Positions 8,917 to 19,397 of a stretch of 38,298 nt of DNA are shown piece by piece. Each line of letters starts with the position of its first letter. The stretch's first letter is position 1. The DNA is from a virus: the IMG/VR virus record IMGVR_UViG_3300020421_000064, positions 1 to 38,298 of that record, one strand, 5' to 3'. The position numbers and the translations under genes are program-made. The notes under the pieces were generated by a model. It saw nothing but the letters and a program-made list of their open reading frames with translations. It had not been told where the DNA came from and did not search any database.

Positions 8917-10037
8917 TATTCATCCATATCTATTTCTATATTGTTTGAAACTCCATTTTCATCAACAACTGACAAAAGTAAACTAGTTCCATCGCTCTTT
9001 GCTTGCATAGTAACATTTTCTACTGTGCCGCTTTCATTTGTCACTTGAACTACTCTAGTACTTGCACCAAACGTTACATTATTTAAAGTTTGGTTTATAA
9101 AATGATTATACAACCTAGCTCCTGTTGATATGCCATCTTCATCAGTAACTGGAACTTTTCCTGAGTAGGAATGAGTTTCTGGTATGTTAGCTTCAATGTT
9201 TAGTTTCTTTTGAGAAGTATCTGTAGTAACTGTTATTCTGTTTCTACCACTACCACCGTCAACTTCTAGTGTATCTGTTTCACTTGCAGCACTAACAGTA
9301 GATTGATTAGGTGCAGTAATACTAGTAAATGCATTCTGATTTGTTTCACCAGAAGAGGTACCAGTTATTGTTATTTGATCTGATGTAGGTGTTGTGTTTA
9401 AAGTTATACCAGAACCAGCTACAAGTGTTAAGGTATCTCCATCTGTATCAGCTATAACTGGTGTACCAGAAGAAGAACCACCAGAAGAAGTAACAGCAAA
9501 GTTTTTAAATGCATTAGCTGCAGATCCTGTATTCGCAATTTGAATTGTTTTAGTTGAAGTATCAGTAGTAATTTCTATACCAGAACCAGCAGCAAGAGTT
9601 ACTTGTTCTGAAGTTCCTGTAGCTGATATTGTATTTTGACCACTAACCGCAAAACTACCTACTGCAAATTGTGTATAATCTACTGTTTGCCAATATAAGT
9701 TACCGTTACCATCAGTAGAAAGAACTTGTCCAGAAGAACCAGTAGTTTTACCAGAGCCTAATGACATTTTTGCTGTTAATAAGTTTAAAACACCATTGTG
9801 ATCTAATTCAACGTGCGGAGTATTTACTGTACCAAAATATAAAGAATCATTTGTATTTTGAGTTCCTATAGCAAGACTGCCATCAGAAATAATTGTCTTA
9901 CCATCAAGATATAATATATCTTGTGAAGATTCTACTTTTACTGTGTAGTCGGTTAATTGATAGCCTTCGAATGAATGCTCAAAATTAGCACTAGTTGCTA
10001 TTTGAGCTGTATCGTTAGTATGTGTTGTTTGAGTCAT
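8916..10037 (-). CDS. Tail fiber/tip protein (373 aa)
   Basis: 373 aa, starts MTQTTHTNDTAQIATSANFE. All-beta, Ser/Thr/Gly-rich, with fiber-type phrases such as LSLGSGKTTGSSGQVLSTDG-like text at residues ~91-108 and repeated AAGSGI / VAGSGI elements (about residues 149 and 206). The C-terminus (VTMQAKSDGTSLLLSVVDENG) is acidic at its end (IEIDMDE). Coupled at both ends by TAATG (10037 and 8916). It lies between the hub/S74 protein and the giant fiber, so it may connect the two. Called as fiber/tip by composition and context; no specific family assigned. Confidence 0.75.
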   Translation of the reverse strand: MTQTTHTNDTAQIATSANFEHSFEGYQLTDYTVKVESSQDILYLDGKTIISDGSLAIGTQNTNDSLYFGTVNTPHVELDHNGVLNLLTAKMSLGSGKTTGSSGQVLSTDGNGNLYWQTVDYTQFAVGSFAVSGQNTISATGTSEQVTLAAGSGIEITTDTSTKTIQIANTGSAANAFKNFAVTSSGGSSSGTPVIADTDGDTLTLVAGSGITLNTTPTSDQITITGTSSGETNQNAFTSITAPNQSTVSAASETDTLEVDGGSGRNRITVTTDTSQKKLNIEANIPETHSYSGKVPVTDEDGISTGARLYNHFINQTLNNVTFGASTRVVQVTNESGTVENVTMQAKSDGTSLLLSVVDENGVSNNIEIDMDE

Positions 10038-10294
10038 TAGTCACTTTTTTTCATTCTATTGAAATCGTAGTTGCCACCTAATTCGTCAAATTCCTCTCTT
10101 AATTTATTTATTTCCAATATTGTTGATTTATAGTTGTATTCCCATTCTGGATGATTAGGATCTTCAACTATAGGTTCATCAAATGATAACTGATACAGAG
10201 ATTGCTCTAACTCAGTTAACAGTTGATAAAGTATAGATATTTTAGCTTCTACAGTCAGTATTTTATACTTAAATGTGTTATCTTCTTCAGACAT
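10037..10294 (-). CDS. Small coiled-coil protein (85 aa)
   Basis: 85 aa, starts MSEEDNTFKYKILTVEAKIS. Helical heptads around residues 12-38 and 58-72 suggest a coiled coil, separated by a Pro/acidic segment (DEPIVEDPNHPEWEYNYK). It is coupled to the hub gene by TAATG at 10294, with a GGAGGG Shine-Dalgarno inside the end of the hub gene, and to the next gene by TAATG at 10037. Not recognised. The position between hub and fiber is compatible with a fiber adaptor or assembly factor. Confidence 0.75.
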   Translation of the reverse strand: MSEEDNTFKYKILTVEAKISILYQLLTELEQSLYQLSFDEPIVEDPNHPEWEYNYKSTILEINKLREEFDELGGNYDFNRMKKSD

Positions 10295-13200
10295 TATCCC
10301 TCCAATGTTTCTATTCTAGCAGTTAAGTCTGAAACTTGAGTGCTTAATTCTTGTACTGCTTTTGTTAACACAGGTATAAGTTCTACTGTTCTTAACCCAT
10401 ATTGTTCAACAGGTGTTTCTACTTCTACTAATTCTCCATCTTCATTTTCTTCATATTGAGTTTCGTAAGAAGCTTGTGTGTACATCGCCATATTTTGGTC
10501 AGAACTTTTATGAGTAATTAATTTTTCTTTTATATCTTGTGCAGAAAAACCTAAATGTGTTCTAACTCCATCATCTTTCCAAGTAAATTCAATAGGTGTT
10601 AAATCATTTATAAAATCTATACCTAAATCAGTATTAACAATATTTTCTTTTAGAGTTATATCAGAAGTTTGTATAGACGAGTTTGTAGCGTAAACATCAT
10701 CCCATCTAGCAAAACTAGCACCTAAGTCAAAAGTGTTGTCTGGAGAAGGTCTTAGGTCATCGTAAGAAGTGTTTTGTGCAGTTGTTGAACGAAACTTACT
10801 AGAACCATTTGGTTTTATATCAATAAAAGAAGAAGCAAAATCTATAAGACTTGAACTATCTTCATCTCTTACTTGTGTTCCTTGTAAATAAGAATCTGCA
10901 CTAATGTAACTGCCAGACCTTATAAATGAACCGAAAGTTCCAGATGATGTTGCTACAATTGCACCAGTAATTCCTAAGTTAGAGGCTGTTAAACTAGTAA
11001 ACCCTGCTGAACCTGTAAAGTAACTAGCATCTATTGTTCCACCAGATATAGTATCTGCATTAATAGAAACAGCTGTTACTTTATTAAACTCAACACTATC
11101 AATTTTGTCATTAGTTACTGCATTACTTTGAATCTTGTTACTACTAATAGCATTATTTTCTATTTGATTTCCATTTAATGAGCCTGTAGTTATATTATCT
11201 GCATTTAAATTAGTAACAGTAATATTGCTGCCATTTATGGTTCCACCAGAAATTATGTCTGCGGATATACTTCCACCAGATATTTGGTCAGCAGAAATAG
11301 AACCAGTAAATGTACCGCCAACAGCAGAAAGTGTTCCTGAGAAAGTTCCTGTAGCAGCACTAAGTGCTCCTGAGAATGTACCACTTGCTCCAGTTATGTC
11401 TCCCCTAAAGTTACCATCATTGAACTCAACATCACCATTAGATTTAATTTGAAAGCCAGCTGAACCACTAGAAAAGTTACTAGATTCTATTGTTGAGTTT
11501 GTTCCTGAGTCTGTAGCTAATGTAATTGTTTTACCAGATATAGAACCAGAAGTAATTTTACCTGCTTCTAAAGTATCAATATTTGCATTTGTTACTTGAG
11601 CTGTTCCAATATGTGCAGTCGTAATGACTGCTGTTCCAATATGTGATGAATCAATTAAAGAATTAGCACCACCGCTATCAAAAACATCTGAAGGTTCTGA
11701 TTCCCTACCAGATATATTTACTGCTGAAACTCTATAATAAACTGTATCGTTACTTGTAAGATTTAAAGAGTCTAGATTTATAGTTCCAACAACAGGAATG
11801 TTTAAATCAACGTTACCGTTACTAGCAGGTAACATACCTAAATAGTAAGTATCTCTATCTGAATCAGAAACTTTTTTATTTGTACTGTCGTAAGACAATG
11901 TAAATGAAGATGTTGCACCATAAACATTTAAATGTGAAATATCTCTATCTAAAGTAAAATTAACAGGCGAACTTATAACATTCCCATCGTTATCTTTTAC
12001 TTGAGCAAGTTTGTGTTCTATCTGAGCTCTTAACAATCCATTAGCTAAACTGCCGAATGTATTTTCTGGTTTAGCAGGCTTATTAGGAGCAATACTTGAT
12101 CTTGGTATTTGTATAGCTGCAACTTGAACAACATCAGAACTATGATTTTTTAAATCAAAAGCAAATAGTCTTACTGTATAAGTAAATCCTATATTTAAGT
12201 TTTCTATAACATATCGTGATTGTTCAAAATCTACAGAAGCAGATTGATAGTCAGATGTATCTAAAGCTACATCATTGCTGTCTAAAATACTATTGCCATC
12301 TCTATCGGAAACCATTCGCCATTGTATTAAGAAATGACTTCCGTCAAGTATGGTTGTACCATTTTTATTTTGAGGTTTTGTCCAGTCTAATTTTATAAAT
12401 CCTTTTACGGCACCAGCACCATCTCTATATGTACCTACAGAATTATCAAAGCCAACTGTGCCATCGGATGGTTTAGTAGGTTGATCAGGAACAGTAAAGT
12501 CATCATTACTATCTACAGCTATAACAGAAGCTGCAGTAGAAAAGTCTGTTGATAATGTTTGCCCTACATCACCTATTTCTAAACTGATATCTCCTGTCTC
12601 AAAAATAATGTAATCTGTTAAATCTGTAATTACACCAGTAGAGCTGTTTCTATAATAAACACCCATACCATCTTGTACAGGGTAAGACATACCTACTACT
12701 CTTATTTTTTCTGGGTTGATAGTAGAACCTTGATATGTAACTTGATGGATACTTCTACTCTCTAAAGCTGCTTTAGATGAAGTATCTTCAAAACCAACTT
12801 CTGGGTCGTATATGAATATTTTGTCACCAACTTTAAAAGAACCAGAAATATCATAACCTTCAAGAGAAACATTAACTGTTTTTTTAAGTCTGTTGTATTC
12901 ACTGAGTGCTTTATTAGCTCTTGCTTGAAAGTTTGACTCAGTTGCACTTGCATCTTTTACTACTTGTATTCTTTTTAAGTTTGCATCAAATAAATCTTTA
13001 TACTCATTAACAGAAACTGTAGCTTCCGCCATAGAAACTTCTTTAGTTGCACCTGTAGGAATAAGCTCTACTTTAGTAACATATTCTTCTGCATCAAATC
13101 CTGTTGTAATTCCAGCAGGTATGAAACCTTCTATATTTGGATCTTCTCCCTGTCCTTGTCTAATAATGATTGCATCAGGATTATTAGTATGTCCGTTAAA

Positions 13201-13782
13201 TAATACTTCCGGTCTACCAGCATAAATAAATCCTTCATTATCTACATAGAACTCGCAATCAAAATGTTCTGCTACATATTTTACAGCTCTATATGTTGAC
13301 TCTAAATAATGATCTCCTGTGTAAGTCGTTGTTCCTGTTGTAGGATTAGTAATACTTCCTGATTTAGTTCTTACAGCTTGTTGAGCTGCTGTGTCACCAG
13401 TTCTTAATATTCCATAAGGTGTGCTGGTTGTTCTGTCTAAGACATCACTTAATGAATCAGCTGTATAGCTTCTTACAGCACCACTACCAGATGTTTCAGA
13501 AACAACTAAACCTCTAGAATCAGTATCTCCCAAGTAAACCATAGTTCCTTTACCACTTACTTGAAAAGAATCTAAATCGTATTGTAAATTTTGTACTACT
13601 CCTACATATCTTGCAGTTTTAATCATATCTTGATTAGATATAGTATTTTCATCTACACGAGTACTATGAATTAATATTTGTCCCCAAGGGTCAATAGAAT
13701 TTATTATAGAGTTTGGTGTTGTTGTTGCATTGAGCTGTACTGTAAAAGTACCTGATGCCATAACCTTTTCTTGAACACTCAC
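10294..13782 (-). CDS. Tail hub/central tip protein with C-terminal S74 chaperone domain (1162 aa)
   Basis: 1162 aa. The N-terminal ~400 residues resemble tail-hub/Tal-type proteins that close the tail tip. Residues ~430-700 contain fibronectin-III-like segments (e.g. GFTYTVRLFAFD; TVYYRVSAVNISGRESEPSD). About 705-1000 is a Gly/Ser/Thr/Ile beta-fiber of short repeats (GTFSGALSAATGTFSG, SISADQISGG). The C-terminus is an intramolecular chaperone (S74): SDITLKENI at S1040-D1041, HLGFSAQDIKE, and terminal helix VQELSTQVSDLTARIETLEG. In this family self-cleavage occurs at the Ser-Asp, releasing a trimerised fiber. The start is GTG 13782 overlapping the upstream stop (GTGA); ATG 13761 (residue 8) is an alternative. 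Confidence 0.85.
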   Translation of the reverse strand: MSVQEKVMASGTFTVQLNATTTPNSIINSIDPWGQILIHSTRVDENTISNQDMIKTARYVGVVQNLQYDLDSFQVSGKGTMVYLGDTDSRGLVVSETSGSGAVRSYTADSLSDVLDRTTSTPYGILRTGDTAAQQAVRTKSGSITNPTTGTTTYTGDHYLESTYRAVKYVAEHFDCEFYVDNEGFIYAGRPEVLFNGHTNNPDAIIIRQGQGEDPNIEGFIPAGITTGFDAEEYVTKVELIPTGATKEVSMAEATVSVNEYKDLFDANLKRIQVVKDASATESNFQARANKALSEYNRLKKTVNVSLEGYDISGSFKVGDKIFIYDPEVGFEDTSSKAALESRSIHQVTYQGSTINPEKIRVVGMSYPVQDGMGVYYRNSSTGVITDLTDYIIFETGDISLEIGDVGQTLSTDFSTAASVIAVDSNDDFTVPDQPTKPSDGTVGFDNSVGTYRDGAGAVKGFIKLDWTKPQNKNGTTILDGSHFLIQWRMVSDRDGNSILDSNDVALDTSDYQSASVDFEQSRYVIENLNIGFTYTVRLFAFDLKNHSSDVVQVAAIQIPRSSIAPNKPAKPENTFGSLANGLLRAQIEHKLAQVKDNDGNVISSPVNFTLDRDISHLNVYGATSSFTLSYDSTNKKVSDSDRDTYYLGMLPASNGNVDLNIPVVGTINLDSLNLTSNDTVYYRVSAVNISGRESEPSDVFDSGGANSLIDSSHIGTAVITTAHIGTAQVTNANIDTLEAGKITSGSISGKTITLATDSGTNSTIESSNFSSGSAGFQIKSNGDVEFNDGNFRGDITGASGTFSGALSAATGTFSGTLSAVGGTFTGSISADQISGGSISADIISGGTINGSNITVTNLNADNITTGSLNGNQIENNAISSNKIQSNAVTNDKIDSVEFNKVTAVSINADTISGGTIDASYFTGSAGFTSLTASNLGITGAIVATSSGTFGSFIRSGSYISADSYLQGTQVRDEDSSSLIDFASSFIDIKPNGSSKFRSTTAQNTSYDDLRPSPDNTFDLGASFARWDDVYATNSSIQTSDITLKENIVNTDLGIDFINDLTPIEFTWKDDGVRTHLGFSAQDIKEKLITHKSSDQNMAMYTQASYETQYEENEDGELVEVETPVEQYGLRTVELIPVLTKAVQELSTQVSDLTARIETLEG

Positions 13783-15020
13783 GACTTAACTACTCTAACT
13801 GTTTCAAATATAGAATCTATATATTGATCTCTTATACTATCTGATGTATTAGCACCAGACGCAGTACCTATTTCACCTCCAATGAAACCTTTGACTGCTG
13901 TTGAACCTGATACAGATATTCCTAGATTTGATGTATCAGCTGTATAAGTCGAAGGTGTACCAATAATATATTTATTACCTTGTCCATCTGATGAAGTAGC
14001 TTTTATATAACCAGTATCATTAGTACCTGCTAAAGAAGTAACAGCTTTTACGTTTAACTGTTGTACTTGCCATTGAGAAGCAACAAACTCTAAATGTCTA
14101 GCTCCTCTTTTCATAGTTATATCAAAAACTAATCGTCCATCTTTGTTAGTAGCATCGTAGTGTGTTGTAAGCCTTATAGTAGCTATCTGAGGCTCATTTT
14201 TTAATATTTGGATAGATTGCCAGCTCTGCCATTCAGTTTCGCTTCCTGTTGCAGATATAGCCCAAGTTTGTGCCGATGTATAGTCATCAGAGTCGGGATC
14301 ATATAAATGTGTAGTAAATCTACATTGAGATGTATTGTCGCCAAGAACTGTTAATTTAATTAAACCATTTTCTACAATCGCATCAGTAGGTTTATTATCA
14401 GAGTCTCTACCGGCTCTAAGTCTTAACTGATCGTGATAATCTTTTATTTTTATTTCAACAGCACCTTCATAATAATTCTCTGGATCAACATTGTAAGTTG
14501 CGTTACTATCTCTTAAATTACCACCAGTTTTTATAATTGTTGATTGGTTTTGCAATTGTTCCCTAGATGTATTTGTTAATGTGCCAGTGTGATAGTAAGT
14601 ATAATGTTGTCTTGGGGGAGAATGCATTTGATTTGTTGTACTTGTTATAGAGTGACTATTTTCAATTAGAGCACCAGAAAAATGACTTTCTAAATTAACT
14701 TCTCCGGGTTTACCTAACCACAGCAAGTCTATGTTGTAATCTATACCTCCAATAGAGTATCTACTTATATCTATAGAAGAACTTTCAACGTAACAATAAC
14801 CTTTTAATGTAGAATCTCCAGTATATGTAAAAGCTACTGGACAATCTTGTTTAGACATAGATATCAGTTCGTCTCTTAAAGACTTTGCATCATCTAGGTC
14901 GTCAACAGCTAATTTACCACTAATATTTACTGAATTATTTGGTTGATTAGTAGAACCAGAAAAAGACAAACTACCGGGTGATGTAAATGTTAATCTACCT
15001 ACTGTTACTGTATTAGCCAT
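13779..15020 (-). CDS. Distal tail-type protein (413 aa)
   Basis: 413 aa, starts MANTVTVGRLTFTSPGSLSF. It sits directly between the tape measure and the hub, the usual position of the distal tail protein. The N-terminal half has ISGKLAVDDLDDAKSLRDEL and KQDCPVAFTYTGDSTLKGYC, a pattern of minor tail proteins that build a ring below the tube. The C-terminal half is beta-rich with W-x-S-WQSIQILKN and RLTTHYDA-type strands and could be a carbohydrate-binding jelly-roll. The assignment is by position and fold impression. Its stop overlaps the GTG of the hub gene. Confidence 0.65.
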   Translation of the reverse strand: MANTVTVGRLTFTSPGSLSFSGSTNQPNNSVNISGKLAVDDLDDAKSLRDELISMSKQDCPVAFTYTGDSTLKGYCYVESSSIDISRYSIGGIDYNIDLLWLGKPGEVNLESHFSGALIENSHSITSTTNQMHSPPRQHYTYYHTGTLTNTSREQLQNQSTIIKTGGNLRDSNATYNVDPENYYEGAVEIKIKDYHDQLRLRAGRDSDNKPTDAIVENGLIKLTVLGDNTSQCRFTTHLYDPDSDDYTSAQTWAISATGSETEWQSWQSIQILKNEPQIATIRLTTHYDATNKDGRLVFDITMKRGARHLEFVASQWQVQQLNVKAVTSLAGTNDTGYIKATSSDGQGNKYIIGTPSTYTADTSNLGISVSGSTAVKGFIGGEIGTASGANTSDSIRDQYIDSIFETVRVVKS

Positions 15021-15143
15021 TTAACACATATCCTTTTCTCTGCATTGCTTGCAGTATCTATATTTAGGTCCATAAAAATAATTTCCACAATCCCAGTCAG
15101 ACTTACAAGATTTTAAATAAGTTTTTTCTTTATTATCAATCAT
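15021..15143 (-). CDS. Small Cys-rich, zinc-ribbon-like protein (40 aa)
   Basis: An ORF filling the gap between tape measure and distal tail genes: starts MIDNKEKTYLKSCKSDWDCG and ends KQCREKDMC. Cys at 13, 19, 31, 34 and 40 (C-x5-C-x11-C-x2-C) could bind one zinc. ATG 15143 is 3 nt after the tape-measure stop, and the TAA stop directly abuts the next ATG, exactly the tight spacing of its neighbours. Too short for a family call. Similar tiny Cys proteins elsewhere in this window (35617-35757, 34381-34626) suggest zinc-binding small proteins are a theme here. Confidence 0.65.
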   Translation of the reverse strand: MIDNKEKTYLKSCKSDWDCGNYFYGPKYRYCKQCREKDMC

Positions 15144-15146
15144 CTG

Positions 15147-18100
15147 TTATCTTCCTAGTATAGAGGAGCTACTACCTTCCTTCTCTAAGTTAACTAAAGC
15201 TTTTCTAATAGACATAGCTGCTTTTCTTGCAGACTGAGGATCTGAAGGTACTCCTGTAACATTAACATTAAGATTATTAACTGTAACGCCCCCGCCTACT
15301 CCTCCAATACCGGTAGGAGTTACTCTTGTTCCTTTTGGACCAACACTAATTATTTCTGGACCAAATTCTCCGACTAATGCTCTTTTACCAATATTTGCAA
15401 ATCCACCTTTATACATCACATCGTCAATAGTTACACTGCTGCTTGGTGGTTTAATTGGAGGTACTGAAACTTCTGTATTTTCAGCATTAATAGCTAATTG
15501 AGATCTTATGTATTCTATGTCATATAGTTGTCTTGCTATTTTGTCAAATATATCGTGCATTCTTTGACCTGATGTCTCTGCTCTTGCTACAAGATTATCA
15601 ATTGCAGTTTCTGGCATACCCACTGCTAGAGCTATGTTTCTAAATTGTTTTTCGCCTTCTGGTCCTAAAGAAATAAGCTCATCTGCAAGTTCCATTAATT
15701 TTAACTGAGTTTGAAATTGTTCAAACTTAGCAGACTGAACAGCTGCTTGAGCTATAGCTTCTTTATCAGCTTGATCAGTAATGTTATCTTGTATGTCTGA
15801 AATCTTACCTTGTGCATCTGCAACTTCGTCAGAAGCTTCCTTTTGCATAACTTTCATATTTTCAATAAGATCTTTTTGGAATTGAATTTGAAGTTCCATA
15901 ATGTCTTTTTGAAGCTTAAGCCTATTTTCAAAAGAATCTCTGTCTTGAAAGCCATCAATGCCTTCTGTAGTTCCTTGCATTTCAGCTAAAGTTTCTCTAG
16001 CTGCTTGAAGTTCATCTTCAGAAGCAACACCTCTTTTAACTGCTTGCTCTAAAAATTCTATGTCTCTTTTTGCTGATTTAAGTGCAAGTCTCTCAGAAGC
16101 AGTATCAGTTTTATTAGCATCGCTAATCATATTTGCTAAACTTAACTGTTGTTTCATTAAGTTTAATTTTTCAAAATCAGTTTGCACTCCTTCAGTACCA
16201 AATTTTTTAAGTGTATCTGAAAGTTCCTTATTAGCGTCTACTAATTGTTCTGTTAATTTTAAACCATTTTTTCTGGTTGTTTCTAATTCTCTTTCAGCTT
16301 TTCTAACTGCTAATGTTCCATTAGCAACACTATCTAGCCCTTCAGCAAATCCTGTATATAAACCAAATATTTCTGACAGTTCTGTTTTAGTAGTAGCTAA
16401 TCCTGATTTGTATTTATCACTACTAAAATCTATGTTAGTCTTCTCTACTAGTTTTTCAGCTTGATCTACAGCTGGAGAAACAACATCTTGCATAGTCGAA
16501 GCTAGTTCATCTTTTTTACTTCTTACTCCTGCAATAATACCATCAATAAGTGGCACTCCAATACGGTTAAATGTAACCATAGATGGAGAACTTATTGCAA
16601 ATGTTACTTCTAATCCTTCTATACCTTTATTAACAGTTTCTATTAGAGCTTCTCTAATAGCTTTATCACCAGCTCTAACACCTTCTGCCAAACCGTCTAC
16701 TAAATTTTCACCGGTTCCGAAGAAAGCGTCTCTAAGTTCTGCATCAGAAGCACCTAACTCCTCAGACATATCTGTTAGTTCTCTAAGAAAACTTGTATTT
16801 GATTCTGCTATTTTTCTTTCTGCTTCTTCAGCAAGTAGAGGACTATTTAGAAAGTCTTGTGCGACTGCTAATGCTTTAGGTCCTTCTTTAGCAAGCATTC
16901 CAGCAAGAGCTACGAAACCAGCTTCTTGTAACTGAGTAATAGTTGCCATAAACTCAATACCAAGTGCTGCTTGATCTTGAAGGTTTCTTGTTACCTCAGA
17001 AGCTGTTGCATTAACTTGATCTGGTATATCTTCAAATAAACTGACTATTGATTCCGCAGATTTTTTAGCTATGGCATTAACTTTTTCAATAGCTATTTCT
17101 CTTTCACTTAAATCAAATAATGTAGCTTCAGCATCTTGGCGAGCTTGTGTAGCCATTTGTTCTTGAATAGCTAGTTCTGCTTGTTTTACTCTTAATGAAT
17201 GTTCTGTATTCGCTATTTCGTCTTCGGAGATACCTCTTTTCTCCATCTGTCTTTTTCCTAATTCTCTTTCAGCTTGTATTTCAGATACTAATTTAAGCAT
17301 TTGACCTTCATTTAAAATCTCTAAACCTTCTGCTTGTATTACTTTTTGTGCAGCAATTTCAGCAGATGATTTTTGAGCTTCTGTAAATGCGTCTTCTAAA
17401 TCTACAACTTCTCCAGATAATTTTTTAAGTTTATTTATATCGTTAATAATTTTTTGTTGCTCTTTAGTTGGTGTTGCACCAAAAGAAAATTGAAATTCAT
17501 CAAAACCAGCTTCTGTCAAATCTGCTTCTAATGCTTCTATAGCTGGTTGAATTTGTTCTTGGTTAAATTTTTTAATTAATATTTCAGGATCAGAACCACC
17601 AATAAGCACACTGTTTAATAATTCATCTACAGCGCTCTTATCAAGATTGGTATCTGCAGTAATTCCTGTAAAAAATGCACCTACTGAACCACCAGAACCT
17701 GTAAGTTTTTCTATTTGATTTTTTATTATAAAGTCAATACTGTTATCTAGTCCTTCTATCTGACCGTCTATAAATTCTATATCTGCTTCTAACTGTTCTA
17801 AGTTATTTTTTTGTGATTCAGTCATATTAGGAGTATTGTTTTTAAATTTGTCTGCTTCTTCCTGTAATACTTTTCTCCTCTCTTGAAGAGCTTGTTTAGC
17901 TTTAGCAGTTCCTGCACCAAAATTTTCAGCAGTTCCAATTGCATCTCCAAAAGCCAATGACCCCATAGTTCCACCTATATCTAATGCAGCAATTTCTCTT
18001 CCAAGTTCTGAAAATAATGCGGTAACTAGAGCGATCGAACCTGCTATGATAACAAAATTTGTAGGATTTATTACTGTTTGTAATATAGCAAATGATTTGG

Positions 18101-19397
18101 CAAGAAGTGAAGTTATTGTTGCGCCTTTTATCATAGCCGCACCTAAAGCTTTAAATCCAAGAGAGGCTGCTAATATCTTTAAGGATAGTCTCCCAAGATT
18201 AATTAAAGCAGGACCTGAAATATTTGTTACAAATGCTTGTAAGAAAAACACAACTCTTCTAACAACTGGTAAAAATTCATCTGCCATACTCATAGTTAAT
18301 TCTTTAACTTGATTTCTAAGTAATACCATTTGTTGAGCTGTTGTTGTAAATTTCTTAGCTGCTTCTACTTGTAACGCAATATTTGCATCAAATGCTGTAC
18401 GTGAAGTTTGTAAAACTTGTGTTAATAAATCTCCAGATGCTGCTAAACCATTTATTGCTAACTGTGTTCTTCTTTGTGATAAGTTAAGTTTTTTAAGAAT
18501 GTCTTGAACTTTAAGACCTCTGTCTCCTGCAGTTTCAAGTCCTTGTATAAATTGAGCAACTGCCATAGCTGCATCTTCTCCAAAGAGCTGTGCAAACTCC
18601 TTCATTTCAACTCCAGCTACTTTTGCAAATAATTGAAGTTGTTCATCTCCGTTTTGTATAGCTCTTTCTATTTCTTGAAAGACACGAGAAATAGCAGTAC
18701 CACCAGCTTGTGCTGGAACACCAATAGCTTGTAAAGCAGTAGCAAAAGCTAAAGCATCAGCAGTAGAAGCACCAGTTTGTTTAGCTGCAGTAGCAATACG
18801 CAAGACAGTTGTAATGATTTCATCTTCAGTCGCTGCAAAGTTGTTACCTAAATCTACTAAAGCAGAACCTGTTCTTTCAAAAAAGTCAGACATAGCTTCT
18901 TCAGGTATGTTTGCAATAGCAGCTAATCTAGCTAAAGCTAATGCAGCAGTTTCTGTACTTAATACAGTAGCAACACTTAATTTAGATACAGTGTCTATAA
19001 AAGCTGCAAGTGACTCAACTCCAATACCTAACTGACCACCAAGCTCACCTATTCTAGCTAACTCTGTTGCAGCAATTGGAAGTTCTGTTGCTAGGTCTCT
19101 AATTTGACCAGAAAGCATTTCTAATGTTTGACTATCAGCATCTACAGTTTTTCTAACACCTGCAAATGCGTCTTCAAAAGCTATTAAAGATCTAACTCCT
19201 AGTACTGTTGCTGAAGCTATAGTACCTAGAGAAGCAGCAGCGCCCACCATACCCATAGTTGCAACTCTTGAAATATTTTGACCGGCTCTCTGTATACCAG
19301 AAAGCTCTTTAGTCATATCTTTTGTAATCTCATCAATGTCAACTAGCTGGGCTGTAATAGCCAGCCTCAGTTGCATTTCTTGATCTACACCTGCCAT
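15147..19397 (-). CDS. Tail tape measure protein (1416 aa)
   Basis: The longest tail-module gene except the fiber, placed directly after the tail assembly chaperone. Residues ~90-290 match the TP901-type tape-measure core (LATELPIAATELARIGELGG..., GVPAQAGGTAISRVFQEIER, ALQAIG). Hydrophobic segments lie near residues 390-470 (LLAKSFAILQTVI; FVIIAGSIALVTALFSELG), expected for a protein ejected through the membrane. Long coiled-coil stretches follow (about 620-740 and 1030-1270). The C-terminus has VGEFGPEIISVGPKGTRVTP, typical of these proteins. By the usual ~1.5 angstrom per residue rule the tail would be about 210 nm. No lytic transglycosylase or peptidase domain is obvious. Confidence 0.93.
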   Translation of the reverse strand: MAGVDQEMQLRLAITAQLVDIDEITKDMTKELSGIQRAGQNISRVATMGMVGAAASLGTIASATVLGVRSLIAFEDAFAGVRKTVDADSQTLEMLSGQIRDLATELPIAATELARIGELGGQLGIGVESLAAFIDTVSKLSVATVLSTETAALALARLAAIANIPEEAMSDFFERTGSALVDLGNNFAATEDEIITTVLRIATAAKQTGASTADALAFATALQAIGVPAQAGGTAISRVFQEIERAIQNGDEQLQLFAKVAGVEMKEFAQLFGEDAAMAVAQFIQGLETAGDRGLKVQDILKKLNLSQRRTQLAINGLAASGDLLTQVLQTSRTAFDANIALQVEAAKKFTTTAQQMVLLRNQVKELTMSMADEFLPVVRRVVFFLQAFVTNISGPALINLGRLSLKILAASLGFKALGAAMIKGATITSLLAKSFAILQTVINPTNFVIIAGSIALVTALFSELGREIAALDIGGTMGSLAFGDAIGTAENFGAGTAKAKQALQERRKVLQEEADKFKNNTPNMTESQKNNLEQLEADIEFIDGQIEGLDNSIDFIIKNQIEKLTGSGGSVGAFFTGITADTNLDKSAVDELLNSVLIGGSDPEILIKKFNQEQIQPAIEALEADLTEAGFDEFQFSFGATPTKEQQKIINDINKLKKLSGEVVDLEDAFTEAQKSSAEIAAQKVIQAEGLEILNEGQMLKLVSEIQAERELGKRQMEKRGISEDEIANTEHSLRVKQAELAIQEQMATQARQDAEATLFDLSEREIAIEKVNAIAKKSAESIVSLFEDIPDQVNATASEVTRNLQDQAALGIEFMATITQLQEAGFVALAGMLAKEGPKALAVAQDFLNSPLLAEEAERKIAESNTSFLRELTDMSEELGASDAELRDAFFGTGENLVDGLAEGVRAGDKAIREALIETVNKGIEGLEVTFAISSPSMVTFNRIGVPLIDGIIAGVRSKKDELASTMQDVVSPAVDQAEKLVEKTNIDFSSDKYKSGLATTKTELSEIFGLYTGFAEGLDSVANGTLAVRKAERELETTRKNGLKLTEQLVDANKELSDTLKKFGTEGVQTDFEKLNLMKQQLSLANMISDANKTDTASERLALKSAKRDIEFLEQAVKRGVASEDELQAARETLAEMQGTTEGIDGFQDRDSFENRLKLQKDIMELQIQFQKDLIENMKVMQKEASDEVADAQGKISDIQDNITDQADKEAIAQAAVQSAKFEQFQTQLKLMELADELISLGPEGEKQFRNIALAVGMPETAIDNLVARAETSGQRMHDIFDKIARQLYDIEYIRSQLAINAENTEVSVPPIKPPSSSVTIDDVMYKGGFANIGKRALVGEFGPEIISVGPKGTRVTPTGIGGVGGGVTVNNLNVNVTGVPSDPQSARKAAMSIRKALVNLEKEGSSSSILGR

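Noticed and set aside
16060-16464. 134-codon plus-strand open frame
   Set aside because: Antisense to the tape measure gene coiled-coil region; no motif and no context on the plus strand.
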